Of a stretch of 64,000 nucleotides of DNA, positions 25,701 to 36,960 are shown piece after piece. The position numbers and the translations under genes are program-made. The DNA lies in assembly GCA_034190875.2 (NCBI GenBank), contig CM067354.1, positions 74,746,966-74,810,965 of the forward strand. The letters run 5' to 3'. Each line of letters begins with the position of its first letter. Positions within the stretch are counted from its first letter, which is position 1. The notes under the pieces are model-generated. The model did not search any database. It had not been told where the DNA came from and saw nothing but the letters and a program-made list of their open reading frames with translations. The stretch comes from Urechis unicinctus (lineage: Eukaryota > Annelida > Polychaeta > Xenopneusta > Urechidae).

Positions 25701-28560
25701 CATTGCAGCATAAGCTAAAACACATCGATTCTGGACACATAGACAAAGACATAACTAAGTTTCATCAAACCTACAAAATTACTGAAAAGAATTATATGCT
25801 GGATCTATTGCTATAATGTTGTAGAGTTACCGCATGACAATACCCATTTCATGAATGGGTGGTGGGAACATAAACGTAAGTAACATTTTTATTTTGATTG
25901 TTTCCCTGTTTACATCGCATTGTAGGTATAACTGGAACTCCATGATAACGGTTGGTCAATCACATAATAACGTAATATTTTTGCTAAATTCCGGGCCTCA
26001 GAAAGGCCTTACTTATAAGTAACAGCCAAACGTACGTACATTAGCACTTAACATTGACATTCGCAATATGTGTAAACTGTTAGATATATCACTTATAACA
26101 CAATAATGAAGCCAGTATGGTGACTTTGTATAGTCATAGGCGAGCTCAAATAGCACGATAACATCCTTATGAAGAAGAAAAAAGCTAATTATTCCGTCTG
26201 AAATAATGGTTATTGAAAACTACTCGGCAAGACTAACCGATAAAAAACTTTTCAAACATCCTGTCATCTAAGCGTGTCATGTCAAAATGTGTTGCTAATT
26301 AATTTGGAACTCATTGTGATGCGTATTATGAAAACTATTCGCATGCATGGTATTTTCCAGTATTTAAATTTCTTCTATGTATTATTGTGACGGACAGGAG
26401 CGCAATAACAGCGTATTATTTACATAAGCTTTTACAACGCAAAGTCGTCATTTTGTTCTCTGCCTAATCAGCCCGGTAATTTATTAAGGAGGACATCATA
26501 ATCATGGAGGACTGTCAATAACTAGCAGATTGCCCGACATTGCTAAGTAATAATTATGTATGGTACTATGTGTTACGCTACATCTCGTAAAAATTATAAA
26601 CCTCTCGCATTTACGGTCAACGGTTAGCTGAGAAACGTAAGACTGTGATATATTATATAACTAATTCTATCGGATGATGAAATATATATTATTCTACACA
26701 TATTTTATATCAATTTGGACGGTAAATTCGCTTGCTAATAGAACTGGAAAAGGCTAACATATTGCTAGATTCTACTTTTGGGCAACTAAGTATTTGTCCG
26801 ATCTACGAGTTACATACGCTTAGATAAGCATTATTGGATAGTAGCTCTTGATCCACGGTCTGCGGCCTATCCCACGTGACAAGGTTAGAAGACAACCTCG
26901 ACATTATATTATTTGGAACATGGCCGATCAAGCTGAGAATAGAACGCTGTGCGCAAGGGAATGGAACATTGATTTGAAGATTGCGCTCTGCCATCGCTTC
27001 ATCATAGTGGGTAATGTATATGTGATCGCGATAGATGCGGAGCGCAAAACCTGCAGTCCACGAACATATCGGATAATACTCCTACAGCTCAGTTTCTCGA
27101 TAATTCCATGAATCACTCCTTTGTTGAAAAGAAACCGTACCAGATGATTGCAAATAATCGATATGGTTTATTCGCACGGCAGTCTAATTGCACACCGGTA
27201 ATTGCTCAATTGGCTCAAATGTAACCTGGAAACATATCCCAGGGACTAATAACGATCATGTTTTAATTACTGAATTCAGTGTGCTCTTAGTGATAAGACT
27301 TTCTCTGACACGGTTACCGCTAGCAGTCGTCTAGATAACTGAGAAGCGCACGACTGATTGGATTTGTCTTCAAGTGATTTTGTAAACTGTTCCTTCTGTC
27401 CGCGAACATCAATTTAAGCACTTGCATAACTAGTCAATCAATCTTATTTTTGCCGGATTGTGTAATGGTTCATGTACAATAACATTTCATGATATTGGTT
27501 TTAAATCAGATGTACGTGAACGAAGTGTATTTGTATACCTATACGCAAATACGCATAAGGTGGTGTACGGCGCACAGAATAGGTGTGATCATGGACTAAA
27601 ATACATGATATAAGCTCACTAATCATCGGGTTCGGTGGTTAGTTGCTGTACTGTAGACTATCTAACATCAGTCAGGTACGTTTTCGTGAGAAAGTGAGTT
27701 TTCAATGTGTCCTTTCATTTTAATGTACAATGAGGCGCTAAGCATCATATAAAGTCCATTACCATACGCTTGATGCACACATTGGATTTGCCTACACTTC
27801 TATTTCACCTTGGTTTATACTATTGTTCACTTTGATATGTCGTAATTATTGAGAGGAATAATCAAAGTAAATCCATGTTGGCTAGAGAAAATAATCCAGC
27901 TGTCAATGGATCGTCGCGACAGATTGCGATCTTCAAATATATTTGATAATTGCAATGGTATAATGCAGGTAGTGATAACTGTAATAACAAAACTTGTTAG
28001 CAAATGTGAGTTAAGGTAGTATTCGTCAAACAAAATTGTTTAGTAGTTGATGGAGTTAACAACGTTTAATAATTTAAGATGTATGGTTATTACATGCGCT
28101 CTAACATAATCCACATTAATAATACGTGTATGGAAGATGAAAATAACCCATCTTGTTTACAAAATGCACTGAATAAAACAATTGTTTTATATACTAGCTT
28201 TAATGTACGTCGATATGTATTACAATTTCCCAAACTGACGTCCAAATCAAAGTATGATAAAACGATGCTTAAAGGATCATATCTAGGATGATTGCTTACT
28301 TAGACATATATCTATGACCTACATTAGACGTATCACATAATATAATGTTAAAAGATATGGATTTAGTAAAGGGCAACTTGATATAGGCTATATAATAACA
28401 TCGTTTTTTTGTGTGTACTAAACACTGCTCAGTTCAACATTGATCAGTTGCCAATATCACCTGACGTATTATACAATTGATTCAGCCAAAATTGCTGATG
28501 GTTTAAAATCATCCAATTGGTCCTCGTCGAACCTTTTATTCAAGCAATGAATTGGTTATT
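25700..28560 (+). repeat. F-family segment, copy F2 (left part only)
   Basis: Colinear with the left part of F1 and especially close to F5. Matches to F5 are: 25,715-26,330 with 56,043-56,600; 26,390-26,500 with 56,735-56,830; 26,700-27,010 with 57,370-57,690; 27,180-27,750 with 58,045-58,880; 27,775-28,300 with 59,990-60,360. F5 has an extra stretch (58,900-59,990) that includes the block seen in F1 at 17,880-18,300, so F2 has lost it. F2 stops near the F1 position 18,750, the same place as F5, and has no ACAT array. No conserved reading frame is seen. Confidence 0.85.
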
Positions 28561-28639
28561 TGGACCTTAGCTGATATACTCTCACGAATATATTTCTAAG
28601 TGTGATCAATGGTGCGGGAACGATGTACTGCGCACTTCT

Positions 28640-28710
28640 GGTTATACAGCATGTGTGTATGTGCATGTAGGTGTGTATGTTTGTGTTTGCGTTTGTGACA
28701 TTTCAACAAA
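28640..28710. repeat. degenerate (GT)n-rich tract
   Basis: A run of imperfect GT, GTAT and TTTG units (for example gtgtgtatgtgcatg). It lies between the end of F2 and the start of G1. A similar GT-rich run is at about 29,628-29,658. Confidence 0.7.
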
Positions 28711-28899
28711 TAGGGTGTTTGATATGATACTGTTCCTTGCAAAGCGCACTTATATGTATGCGGAATACACGGCCATTTTGTTATTGCAAACGGATATTCG
28801 TTCGGCAGCCGTGTTTTATCAGTGAAGGGGCGAGAGTGATACACACACATAAAACATTGGCCTGAAATATTGCACTGCTGCTGTACGAAGCTTCATTGT

Positions 28900-31000
28900 C
28901 AAATAGTTGGTTATATTGTTCAGTTTGATGCTGCCTTTTTACTATGCACACCTATCATGCGACCTTATTTTGCTAGTGGCGAATTTGGTAAGTAAGTAAA
29001 AGCTGGATTTAGTACGGTATGGTACGATTCAAATGTGGCATTCTGGTAAGTGTGCATGCGTGACAATAAACTTGTGTGTTCCCTCGCTCCAATGATTACT
29101 CAAATGAAGCGACTTTTCGTTGTTCTTCGTGATTGGTATTAAACTAGAAAATAACAACGTTTTCCTTCTTTTGTGCGTGTTCCGCGTGATGCATTAATAC
29201 GTCACCGCCTCTACAGACCGCATGAGAGCATTTAGTTTTGGTGCAAATGACCTCTTAGTGACCCTTATATCCTCACCGATAACCCCTCAGGGTAGATTAC
29301 ATTGTGGTGTCCTATACCCCTGAATAAACTCCTACCTCTCGCTAGCCCTCTGTCAAGGCCTATGCCTTTTAAACGTAAGCACTCCCTCTTAGTTCCTTTC
29401 TATCTCTCTCCCTCGGAGATGATCGGAAGCAACATTCAAACATGTGTGGTTGTCAGATGAATTGTTCAAAATTGTGTGCTTTGAAAGGTATAAATAGACC
29501 AAATTTGGAGCATGTTTGTATTGTGTTTATAATAATAACTCAAAGATTGTGCTTGATGATAACAAATAACTACGACAGCATGTTGAGGAAATAAATTTTC
29601 GACAAACGTTCGGAATTGATCGATGATATGTGTATTTGTGTGTTTGTGTGTGTTCTTGTGGCTTTAAAAGAAATAGGATGAAATATGCCTCGCATACATA
29701 TATCAAGGATGGGAAGTGACTAATTGATTGCCGAATTCTGCCTGTTAAAGGCCTTAAGTCCTTGTCGATTCAGTATCGCAAGCTGCACCCACTTGCGCCT
29801 GACATTCTTTGTTTATGAACAATGCATCCAATTTTTCCGCAAAACTTAACAATGGGAAGTTGCACCATGATGAGAATTGCCAATTTTCTCTAACAGCAAG
29901 CAGGTGCGAAATTGTGCTGCGCTTCGTTACGGCAGAGGTTCACACAGGTCAAGGGGTGCAGTGTGTAATAAAAGTGAGTCGGAGATTTCGGTCGCAAACA
30001 GAACGCAATGTATGGCCTCTATTGGCTTAAAGCTTGGAACAAATGAAGGTGAAATCGAGGTAGGTCCCATTAGATAAGGTTAACCCGTGCAATCGAATTT
30101 ATCCCTGCGAGATACGAGCAATAATATATTGCTTGTGTTTGATCCACCGCATTGCGCTTCAACGATATCGACTCAGATGCTGGTAATTTAGGTAGCCATA
30201 TAAAGTGAAAGGTGCATCGTTTATTTGCGATATCAGTGCGTCATTTACGGCATGACAAACATAATCGTTCGACTTGGAACACATCGCTAGAGGAGTCACA
30301 GAATATGTACTTCGAATTGAGTTCATGTATGTTAATGCTACAATGTCAAATACGACACCTGGTGTTTGCTGTCGTTATAATCGATTTACGGTTCGGCGGG
30401 TGTGGTTTGTTGCATCTAAATTACGCAGCATTCGTAGCCAAGTGGTAATGGTACCTCCACCGCACTAAATTAAATACTGTGGGCTGCAAAATTGTACTAG
30501 TAGTCAAAAGGTCATATTGGCAGCATGTTCATAAATGCAGCTGCAAACAGAAGGTATATGTGCTAACAGTGCACTCTTCCCGACGAGTAAGTGAAATATA
30601 AAGAGGATGCAGTTGGCCACAATAATTAGTCGTGTTGGGTCAATGTATGATAGATGCTTTGAAGTAGCACTAGCGTGCGACGACTGGTAAAAGTGGCTGA
30701 TTATAATTATTGTTACTATACGATGTAAACGTTTAGGCAACAAATCTTGATATTGATGGCTAAAGTTACATCAACGTATAATGAAGCAATCATCATTTGT
30801 ATTATCCAGCCAGCTTAGATTATATAGATCTGCTACGACCCCGAATCTCTTTCTTTGCAAAACTAGATATGAACAAAATAAAGCGATTATTTTAATACCA
30901 TAATTATACCAGATAAATGATGGGAGAGGGTAATATACTTTGTAACATATCACACCAAATGCCTCACCACACAATCTTTAATACACGCACGCTGCTATAA
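28900..31000 (+). repeat. diverged duplicated segment G, copy G1
   Basis: Colinear with 35,150-36,960. Matching blocks are: 29,000-29,090 with 35,245-35,330; 29,135-29,235 with 35,390-35,500; the pyrimidine-rich 29,280-29,431 with 35,590-35,732; 29,520-29,700 with 35,785-35,940; 29,730-30,070 with 35,955-36,220; 30,120-30,250 with 36,325-36,470; 30,540-30,720 with 36,570-36,750; 30,780-30,860 with 36,840-36,910. Identity is around 70-75% by eye except for one 39-base perfect match at 30,648-30,686. No gene is recognised; frames of 66-79 codons inside are not preserved in G2. Confidence 0.88.
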
Positions 31001-32299
31001 CTACACTGAACTATGTTTCTGCAAAATGACTGGCTAGGGATGCTGTATGTTACGTTTTTTTGTCTACGTGATACAGATGATTGGTCGATTCTGGCAGTAC
31101 GTCAGGGTAGAATATTGTGATACTTCTTATGATTCAAATGTCTGAATCAACGTTTCAGGACGACCCGCCGATCAAAATGCTCTTTGACACCTGCCGGACT
31201 AAAAGTTTTGGCTTTACAGAAGCAGGTAACTAATGTGCATGTTAGGAAATGATGAGACAATGTGTTTTTTTCTATGACAACAGGTATCAGCATAGCAGTT
31301 TGCAAGTTTCACATTCAATTGAAACATTGCGATCACTCAACATCTATTTGTTATAAGAATCTTTTGCTATTTTCGGATGCATCGTCATTTTTTATATTGC
31401 AAGGCCATGCATTTATATTGCTTCAGAGACTGTTTTAGACATATTTTCGTGATAACCTGATCAATATCATCGCGGATTATCTACTACAATAGGTTGCCCC
31501 TTAACTCGTACACTCGAGAGAGAGTGCACAGAGTAATAGGCATTGCCGTAGCAATTACTTTATCCTATTTCATTCAACTGCACTCAAGGATGGTGAAGAA
31601 TGGTCAATAAATAGCTTCCCGGAATATAAATGACCCGCATTTATCTGTTTCATATGCCAATATCGCACACTGCACTATAAAGTCTCATTGAGGTACTTAT
31701 CCACAGCTTACCAAGCCCTGTCACTGCTATACGAAAGCTTTCACTATTCGGCTCAGTGACCAACTTTGAAGCTTGGAACGATGGCTTCTATTCAGTTTTA
31801 TGATTTGTTAATTGGAAAGGTATATGCATATTTAGATAGAACATTTTTTAATTGATCCATTACATCAAAAGAGACGGTATCAGTATTTGTTCCTAAACGC
31901 ACCCTGCACATCATACTCGGTCGCACGTTGTACCGTGCACTTAGTAATCGCGACGGCGAGGACTCTTTTCAAATAAGGTCGTCCAAGAATGGTCAAGCCA
32001 CAAATTAATGCGTACAAAATCACTATTTCGTGCCCATATTTATTTGCCTATATTTGCTGAAAACCTATATTGTGGAATCATTTTCATTCGTAATGGATAA
32101 GTTGATAATGTTTATTAAGGATGTGATCATAATGAACATTTAGTGCGTGTTGCGATATAATTCAATCAAGTAGACAAATGAGTACTAAGTACAAATTGAG
32201 TTTTCAATAAAAGTCTAAATTTAATCAAATCTTTTGATTCTGCAAATATACTTGTTCAACACACATGGTTAAACATTATTTAGACCATTTGGATCAAAG
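31001..32299. other. unique AT-rich sequence, no gene seen
   Basis: No open frame above about 60 codons, no repeat match and no RNA gene are recognised. Confidence 0.45.
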
Positions 32300-32329
32300 T
32301 ATATATGCTATTAAGGAATGTATTGAGGT

Positions 32330-32424
<95 letters not shown>

Positions 32425-32469
32425 TATGCTAGTAAGGAATGAATTGAGGTGGATACATATATATATATC

Positions 32470-32532
<63 letters not shown>

Positions 32533-32629
32533 ATATATATATATTTAAATTTATAGATAAATATATATATGTATATATATGAACAATTATTGATATATAT
32601 ATATATATATATAAATATATATATATAAA

Positions 32630-32679
<50 letters not shown>

Positions 32680-32702
32680 TTATGTATTGATGAATATATA
32701 AA
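32300..32702. repeat. (TA)n arrays with a duplicated 36-base flank
   Basis: A pure TA run covers 32,332-32,420. A second, interrupted TA-rich array covers about 32,457-32,702. A 36-base sequence of the form atatatgcta.taaggaatg.attgaggt.gata precedes each array (32,301-32,335 and 32,421-32,455) with only a few differences. The first array and its leader were therefore duplicated as a unit of about 120 bases. Confidence 0.95.
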
Positions 32703-32711
32703 TATATACAT

Positions 32712-33400
32712 ATGTCAAAGAAATAGCGAGCTCTTATTGAACAATCTGAATACGAGCTCTAATCAGAGCTCAAAATTTCTTGACCGCAGGCAAAGGACTG
32801 ACGATCGATCAACTTTGGGTGCAGCAAACTTGTTAATCGGTTAAAACCGCGTTTGAACTCGAATAATGAACTCTTTTGGATGGAAAAGTTGGGACGGATG
32901 GTTATTTTTGGTAGAATGACATGTTCGCAATGAACATGGGGCGAGACATGCTCGCAAACGGGATTTAAGATGATTGGAACGAGATTTACGTTGAGCTGGT
33001 GACGAAATCCTTGTCACCCTTTTGCTTATGTATAAGTAGAATACAGCGGCATGAGGTTATTAGGCCATCATGAAAGGAATTACATTTGAATTTGTGTCGC
33101 TAGGGGGATGACTCAATTTACAATTGGTGGCTCACTGGTTGAGAGCCCGATGACATCGGTTCACCTGCGATGGAGGTTTTAAACTTTTTAATTAACTACA
33201 CAATTGCAACCAACTTCTAGAATTCATGTCGAATCGGAGTCAGATTACACATTCACTGAAGAGCAGATGCGATATCGGAGGGACTGTCGTAGTTCAATGA
33301 CGGAGTGTAGGGAGGCGTTGTGTGTACATAGTTATGCCGAATCATATGCATCGGTTGGAATTAATAACCTAGGATCACGCTAGACCTGTAGTTAATATAT
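32712..33400 (+). mobile_element. possible degraded LTR plus leader of an LTR retroelement
   Basis: Right after the TA array the composition changes to GC-richer, unique sequence. A candidate LTR starts with TGTCAAAG (about 32,713) and ends with TTTACA (about 33,123). A TATAAGTAG word lies at 33,030-33,038. Immediately after the candidate end comes attggtggctcactgg, where a tRNA primer-binding site would lie in an LTR element. An open stretch at about 33,195-33,380 could be the beginning of a gag-like frame. No second LTR or target duplication was found. An alternative reading is an unrelated GC-rich unique patch. If real, it is a partial and broken fossil. Confidence 0.25.
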
Positions 33401-33519
33401 AATTCCAGTGAGTAGCGTTTCAATCCGTGTCTGATAGTAGCATTTTATGTCGGGTTAAGGCACGTATTGTTTTTTGGATAATTGTTGCACTTATCGCAGC
33501 GCAATCCTTGATGTCCGAA

Positions 33520-33960
33520 ACTTTCTAATTATAGAAAACACGCCACTTGTGTAGGACAAAACGTTGGCATCGAGCATCAACTAAACCATGCAATTGACAT
33601 AGCTGACATGCCATCTTTCAAATTCTATTGGCAGCTTTATTTTTGTGGCACAATGATTTGACAAACAAGTATGACCTAAATAACTAAATACTTCTAACGT
33701 AGTTTTTTTTGTCCACTGACGGATACGAAACAAAAATGTTTGAAGACAATATAAGCACAAACTCTATTACTGTTATGAGGGAAAATATTACGGAATCTAA
33801 TGTGAACAATCACTTATTAGCTAATAAATGGTTTGAAGGTGGATAATTCTGATGAGCGTGGCAATTTATCATCGCCACTCTCATCCATCGCCGTCTATAG
33901 ATATCACCTCCTGTGCTGAAATCGGCGGCGAACCCTTGTGTGTTCTCGCGGAACTTCCAG
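33520..33960 (+). repeat. F-family fragment
   Basis: Matches the F block of 17,880-18,320 in F1, 51,750 in F4 and 59,575-60,000 in F5. Shared words include ttgtgtagg near 33,549 (17,891 in F1), acaagtatgacc near 33,665 (acatgtgtgacc in F1), and gatgagcgtggca with catcgccgtcta near 33,851-33,898 (59,917-59,963 in F5). Only this part of the unit is present, between the TA-rich region and G2. Confidence 0.65.
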
Positions 33961-34000
33961 AACCTTCAGGCGATGCCTTCATTTCTGAGACTGATAACAT

Positions 34001-35149
34001 GGCAATCAGTTATAGTTCTTTGCCTGATCAATGAGGTTAAAAGAACGCACTAAGCCAGCAATAGCTCTTTTGGACAGGGTGGCAATTGCTGCGATATATG
34101 GAAATTATATTTACAAAAGCAAGTCTATAAGGTTTAGCAGTACATATGGCATGGCATTAAGGCCGAATAATAAAACAGCAATATTATTTATATATGGAGT
34201 GGAATCGGAGAGATATTATGAGAAGCTGTCCCCAGAGGAATACCACTTTAGCAGTCCTCTTCTTGATCTACATTACTGCTAAACAGCTCGCGGGGTAACG
34301 TCGATTAAACTTTTGCTGGCACAAATTATGTTATAAGCATAACTTGCATATCTTGAGTGGTCTGATTTTGACGCACTGAAATCGTACAGTGAGCGTTTTT
34401 GACGATGGATGTTCCCGCTAGGTGGTACTGGTGATGGCGAGATCATTTGAACTAAAGGGATTTATGCATGCAATTTCCTGCTATCACAGCATGTATCGCA
34501 ATATAATAAGGATGTATGCGCTCTGAAGCAGCCTTAATTACAATAGTTGCATGTCGTCTCTTTGTTTAAAAAGATCCACGACCAAAAGACCCAATCGAAA
34601 ATGCCGAACAGTCAGTTTTAATTGTTTTGCGGCAATCAGCATATTATTTAATATAACAGCTTTCTCTAAATCATTCTTTAACTTCTTACAAGTATTTGGT
34701 AAACGAGACTCACATCCCGGCGTATTCTCTAGTGACATCTTTATATATAGCACCTTATACGTTGGCCGAAATAGGTTATAGCAGTACACAATTGTCCATA
34801 TCCTAATGGCACAACAACACGAAATCACAACAAAGTGTCCAATGAATTGCAACATGCCACTTCATTTGAAATGTACTCGGACTATGCGTAACGAATCAAA
34901 TAATGGCCCTATATTTTTCAATAGATAAATCTGTTTAGGTAACAGCAATTGGTTACGTCAATAATGTTCCTTGTGGCATCACACACGCAATCCGTCATGA
35001 ACTCTGATTTGTAACCATTATCTGCGTTTCTATCATAATGTAGTAAGATACAACCAAGTGAGGAATGTGCGATTTTCTCAGTGTTGAACATTAACCGTAT
35101 CAAGAGCCAGTATTCGTTTGCAGACTGATCATAACTGACATTCTAAAGT
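34001..35149. other. unique sequence between F fragment and G2, no gene assigned
   Basis: Two plus-strand frames (60 codons at 33,852-34,034 and 83 codons at 34,031-34,282) overlap by the four bases ATGA. A minus-strand frame of 105 codons lies at 34,538-34,855. None has a recognisable domain. The first lies in F-family DNA and has no counterpart in F5, so it is likely chance. The 105-codon frame is lysine- and leucine-rich in its second half but has no sister copy to test it against. Confidence 0.35.
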
Positions 35150-36960
35150 TTCTATCCAGCCATAAAAATGCAATGATGAGATGCTTTTCCTTTTTAACAT
35201 GCATACTTATTTTGCGAACTCGGCTTGCAAGCTGAGGATTTGTTGAGCAAGTAAAAACTGGATCTAGTACGTTATGGTACGCTTAAGACGTGTTATTCTG
35301 GTTAGTGCCCATGCATGACAACACACTTGGTCGATGTGTTTTAGCTTGCGACTTTGATTTACTTCATATCCAGCGTACTTTCCCGTTGATCTCCATGATT
35401 GGTATCCAACCGGAAAACAGCACTCGTTTAGCCTTCTCTTGGGCGTGTTCAACGTGATGTATTGATCCGTCGCCACCTTCATAGACCTCATAAGAACACG
35501 TCGTATGGTGCAAATGACCTTTTTATGGCCCTGATATATCCGCACAGATCATCAATCAGGGCCAAATACCATTCAGTGGATTATTTGCCGGAGTTGAGTG
35601 CAGTGTGGTGTCTTATGCTCTTTGATAACTTCCGACATCCCTCTCTCCGTCTGTCGCTGTCTATGCCTCTTGTTTTCTCTCAAACACCCCCTCGGCTATT
35701 CTTTCTCAACCTTGGAGATGATCGGAAGCATTAAATGAAAATGTATTGCCACGTAAACCAATGGAGGGGCATGCTTTTGTAAGTGATAACTCAAAGATTG
35801 TTCTTGGTGAAAGCAAATAACCATGATAACGCATTTTAGGAAAATGTTTACCAAATTGATCGATAAAATGCGTTCGTGTGTGATTAAGGCTTTGGACGAA
35901 ATGTGGTGAAATACGCCTCATATACATATATCACTGAGGTACAGCGATTGCTTGATGTATTCCGCCCGTTAGAGGACTTAAGTCCTTGCCGCTTTAATTT
36001 TGCAAGTTGTAACCTCTGACTCCTGACAGCCTTCGTCTCCAAACATTTATGAACCCTGTATCCAGATCGTGTGAAATGCCGCAAAACTTTACAATACATC
36101 GCTGCACCATGATGAAATATATTGCCGATTTTCTCAAAATTGTGCCGCGCTTATTTGCGGTCGATGTTCGTTCTATGCTAGACATTCATGTAGATCGAAA
36201 GCCTGCTATTAAATCGTATTGACAAGGTTCAGTGAGTTACATGTCCGAGGGTTCGTTCTATTATATCATTGACACAGTAAGCACGCAATGTCGGGCAATG
36301 AAACGTACCCTTACGAGATACTAACCAATATATATTGCAAGTGTTTGATCCACAACGAACCTCGTTACACTTAAACGATCTCGGCCCCGATGCTGGCATT
36401 GCATGTAGTCATACAAAGTAAAAGGTGCGTCATTTATGTGCGATGTCAATGTGTTATATACGACAGGGCAAACGACTATATCACTAGAAAGGAAAATAAT
36501 TTACTTTTTCCCAAGCCCATATAGGCAACATGTGCTTAATTGTCAAAACACCAGGCAGACGCCTCAAAACCAACGTATGTGCTGACAGTGCACGATTATC
36601 GACATAATTAGTAGTGGCAACGTTTGAGCAACTAAAATAAATAGACGACACAGTCAGCCATGTTAATAAATAGTCGTCCTTGATCAATGCTTGATAGATG
36701 CTTTGAAGTAGCACTAGCGTGCGACGACTGATAAAATTAATACGTACGGCAGATTCTACAAATCGTTATTATAACATGCATCCTTAAAATTAGTCAACGA
36801 ATCCTGATATCGACGGAAACGTTTGAACAAGGTATAAGCTAGCGATCACCATTCGTATTATCCATCAGGCTGTAATTGAAAAAGATCAGCTACGACCCTG
36901 AACTCCCTTCAATTTAAATACAAAAATAGTATACAGTTAGAGGGGGAGTAATTGCCACCA
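35150..36960 (+). repeat. diverged duplicated segment G, copy G2
   Basis: The partner of G1 (28,900-31,000), in the same orientation, about 6.1-6.3 kb downstream. G2 is shorter because of several deletions relative to G1, for example between 36,470 and 36,570. It carries the 39-base perfect match at 36,692-36,730. The frames of 90 and 93 codons at 35,264-35,734 lie on opposite strands over the same sequence and are not open in G1. Confidence 0.88.

Noticed and set aside
33125-33175. tRNA-like A box (ggctcactggttgag) with a ggttcacct word after it
   Set aside because: The spacing is too short for a tRNA and no stems form. Read instead, tentatively, as the leader of a possible LTR element.
33852-34282. 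Two plus-strand frames overlapping by ATGA, like translationally coupled bacterial genes
   Set aside because: Everything else in the window is eukaryotic in character. The first frame lies in noncoding F-family DNA and is not conserved in F5.
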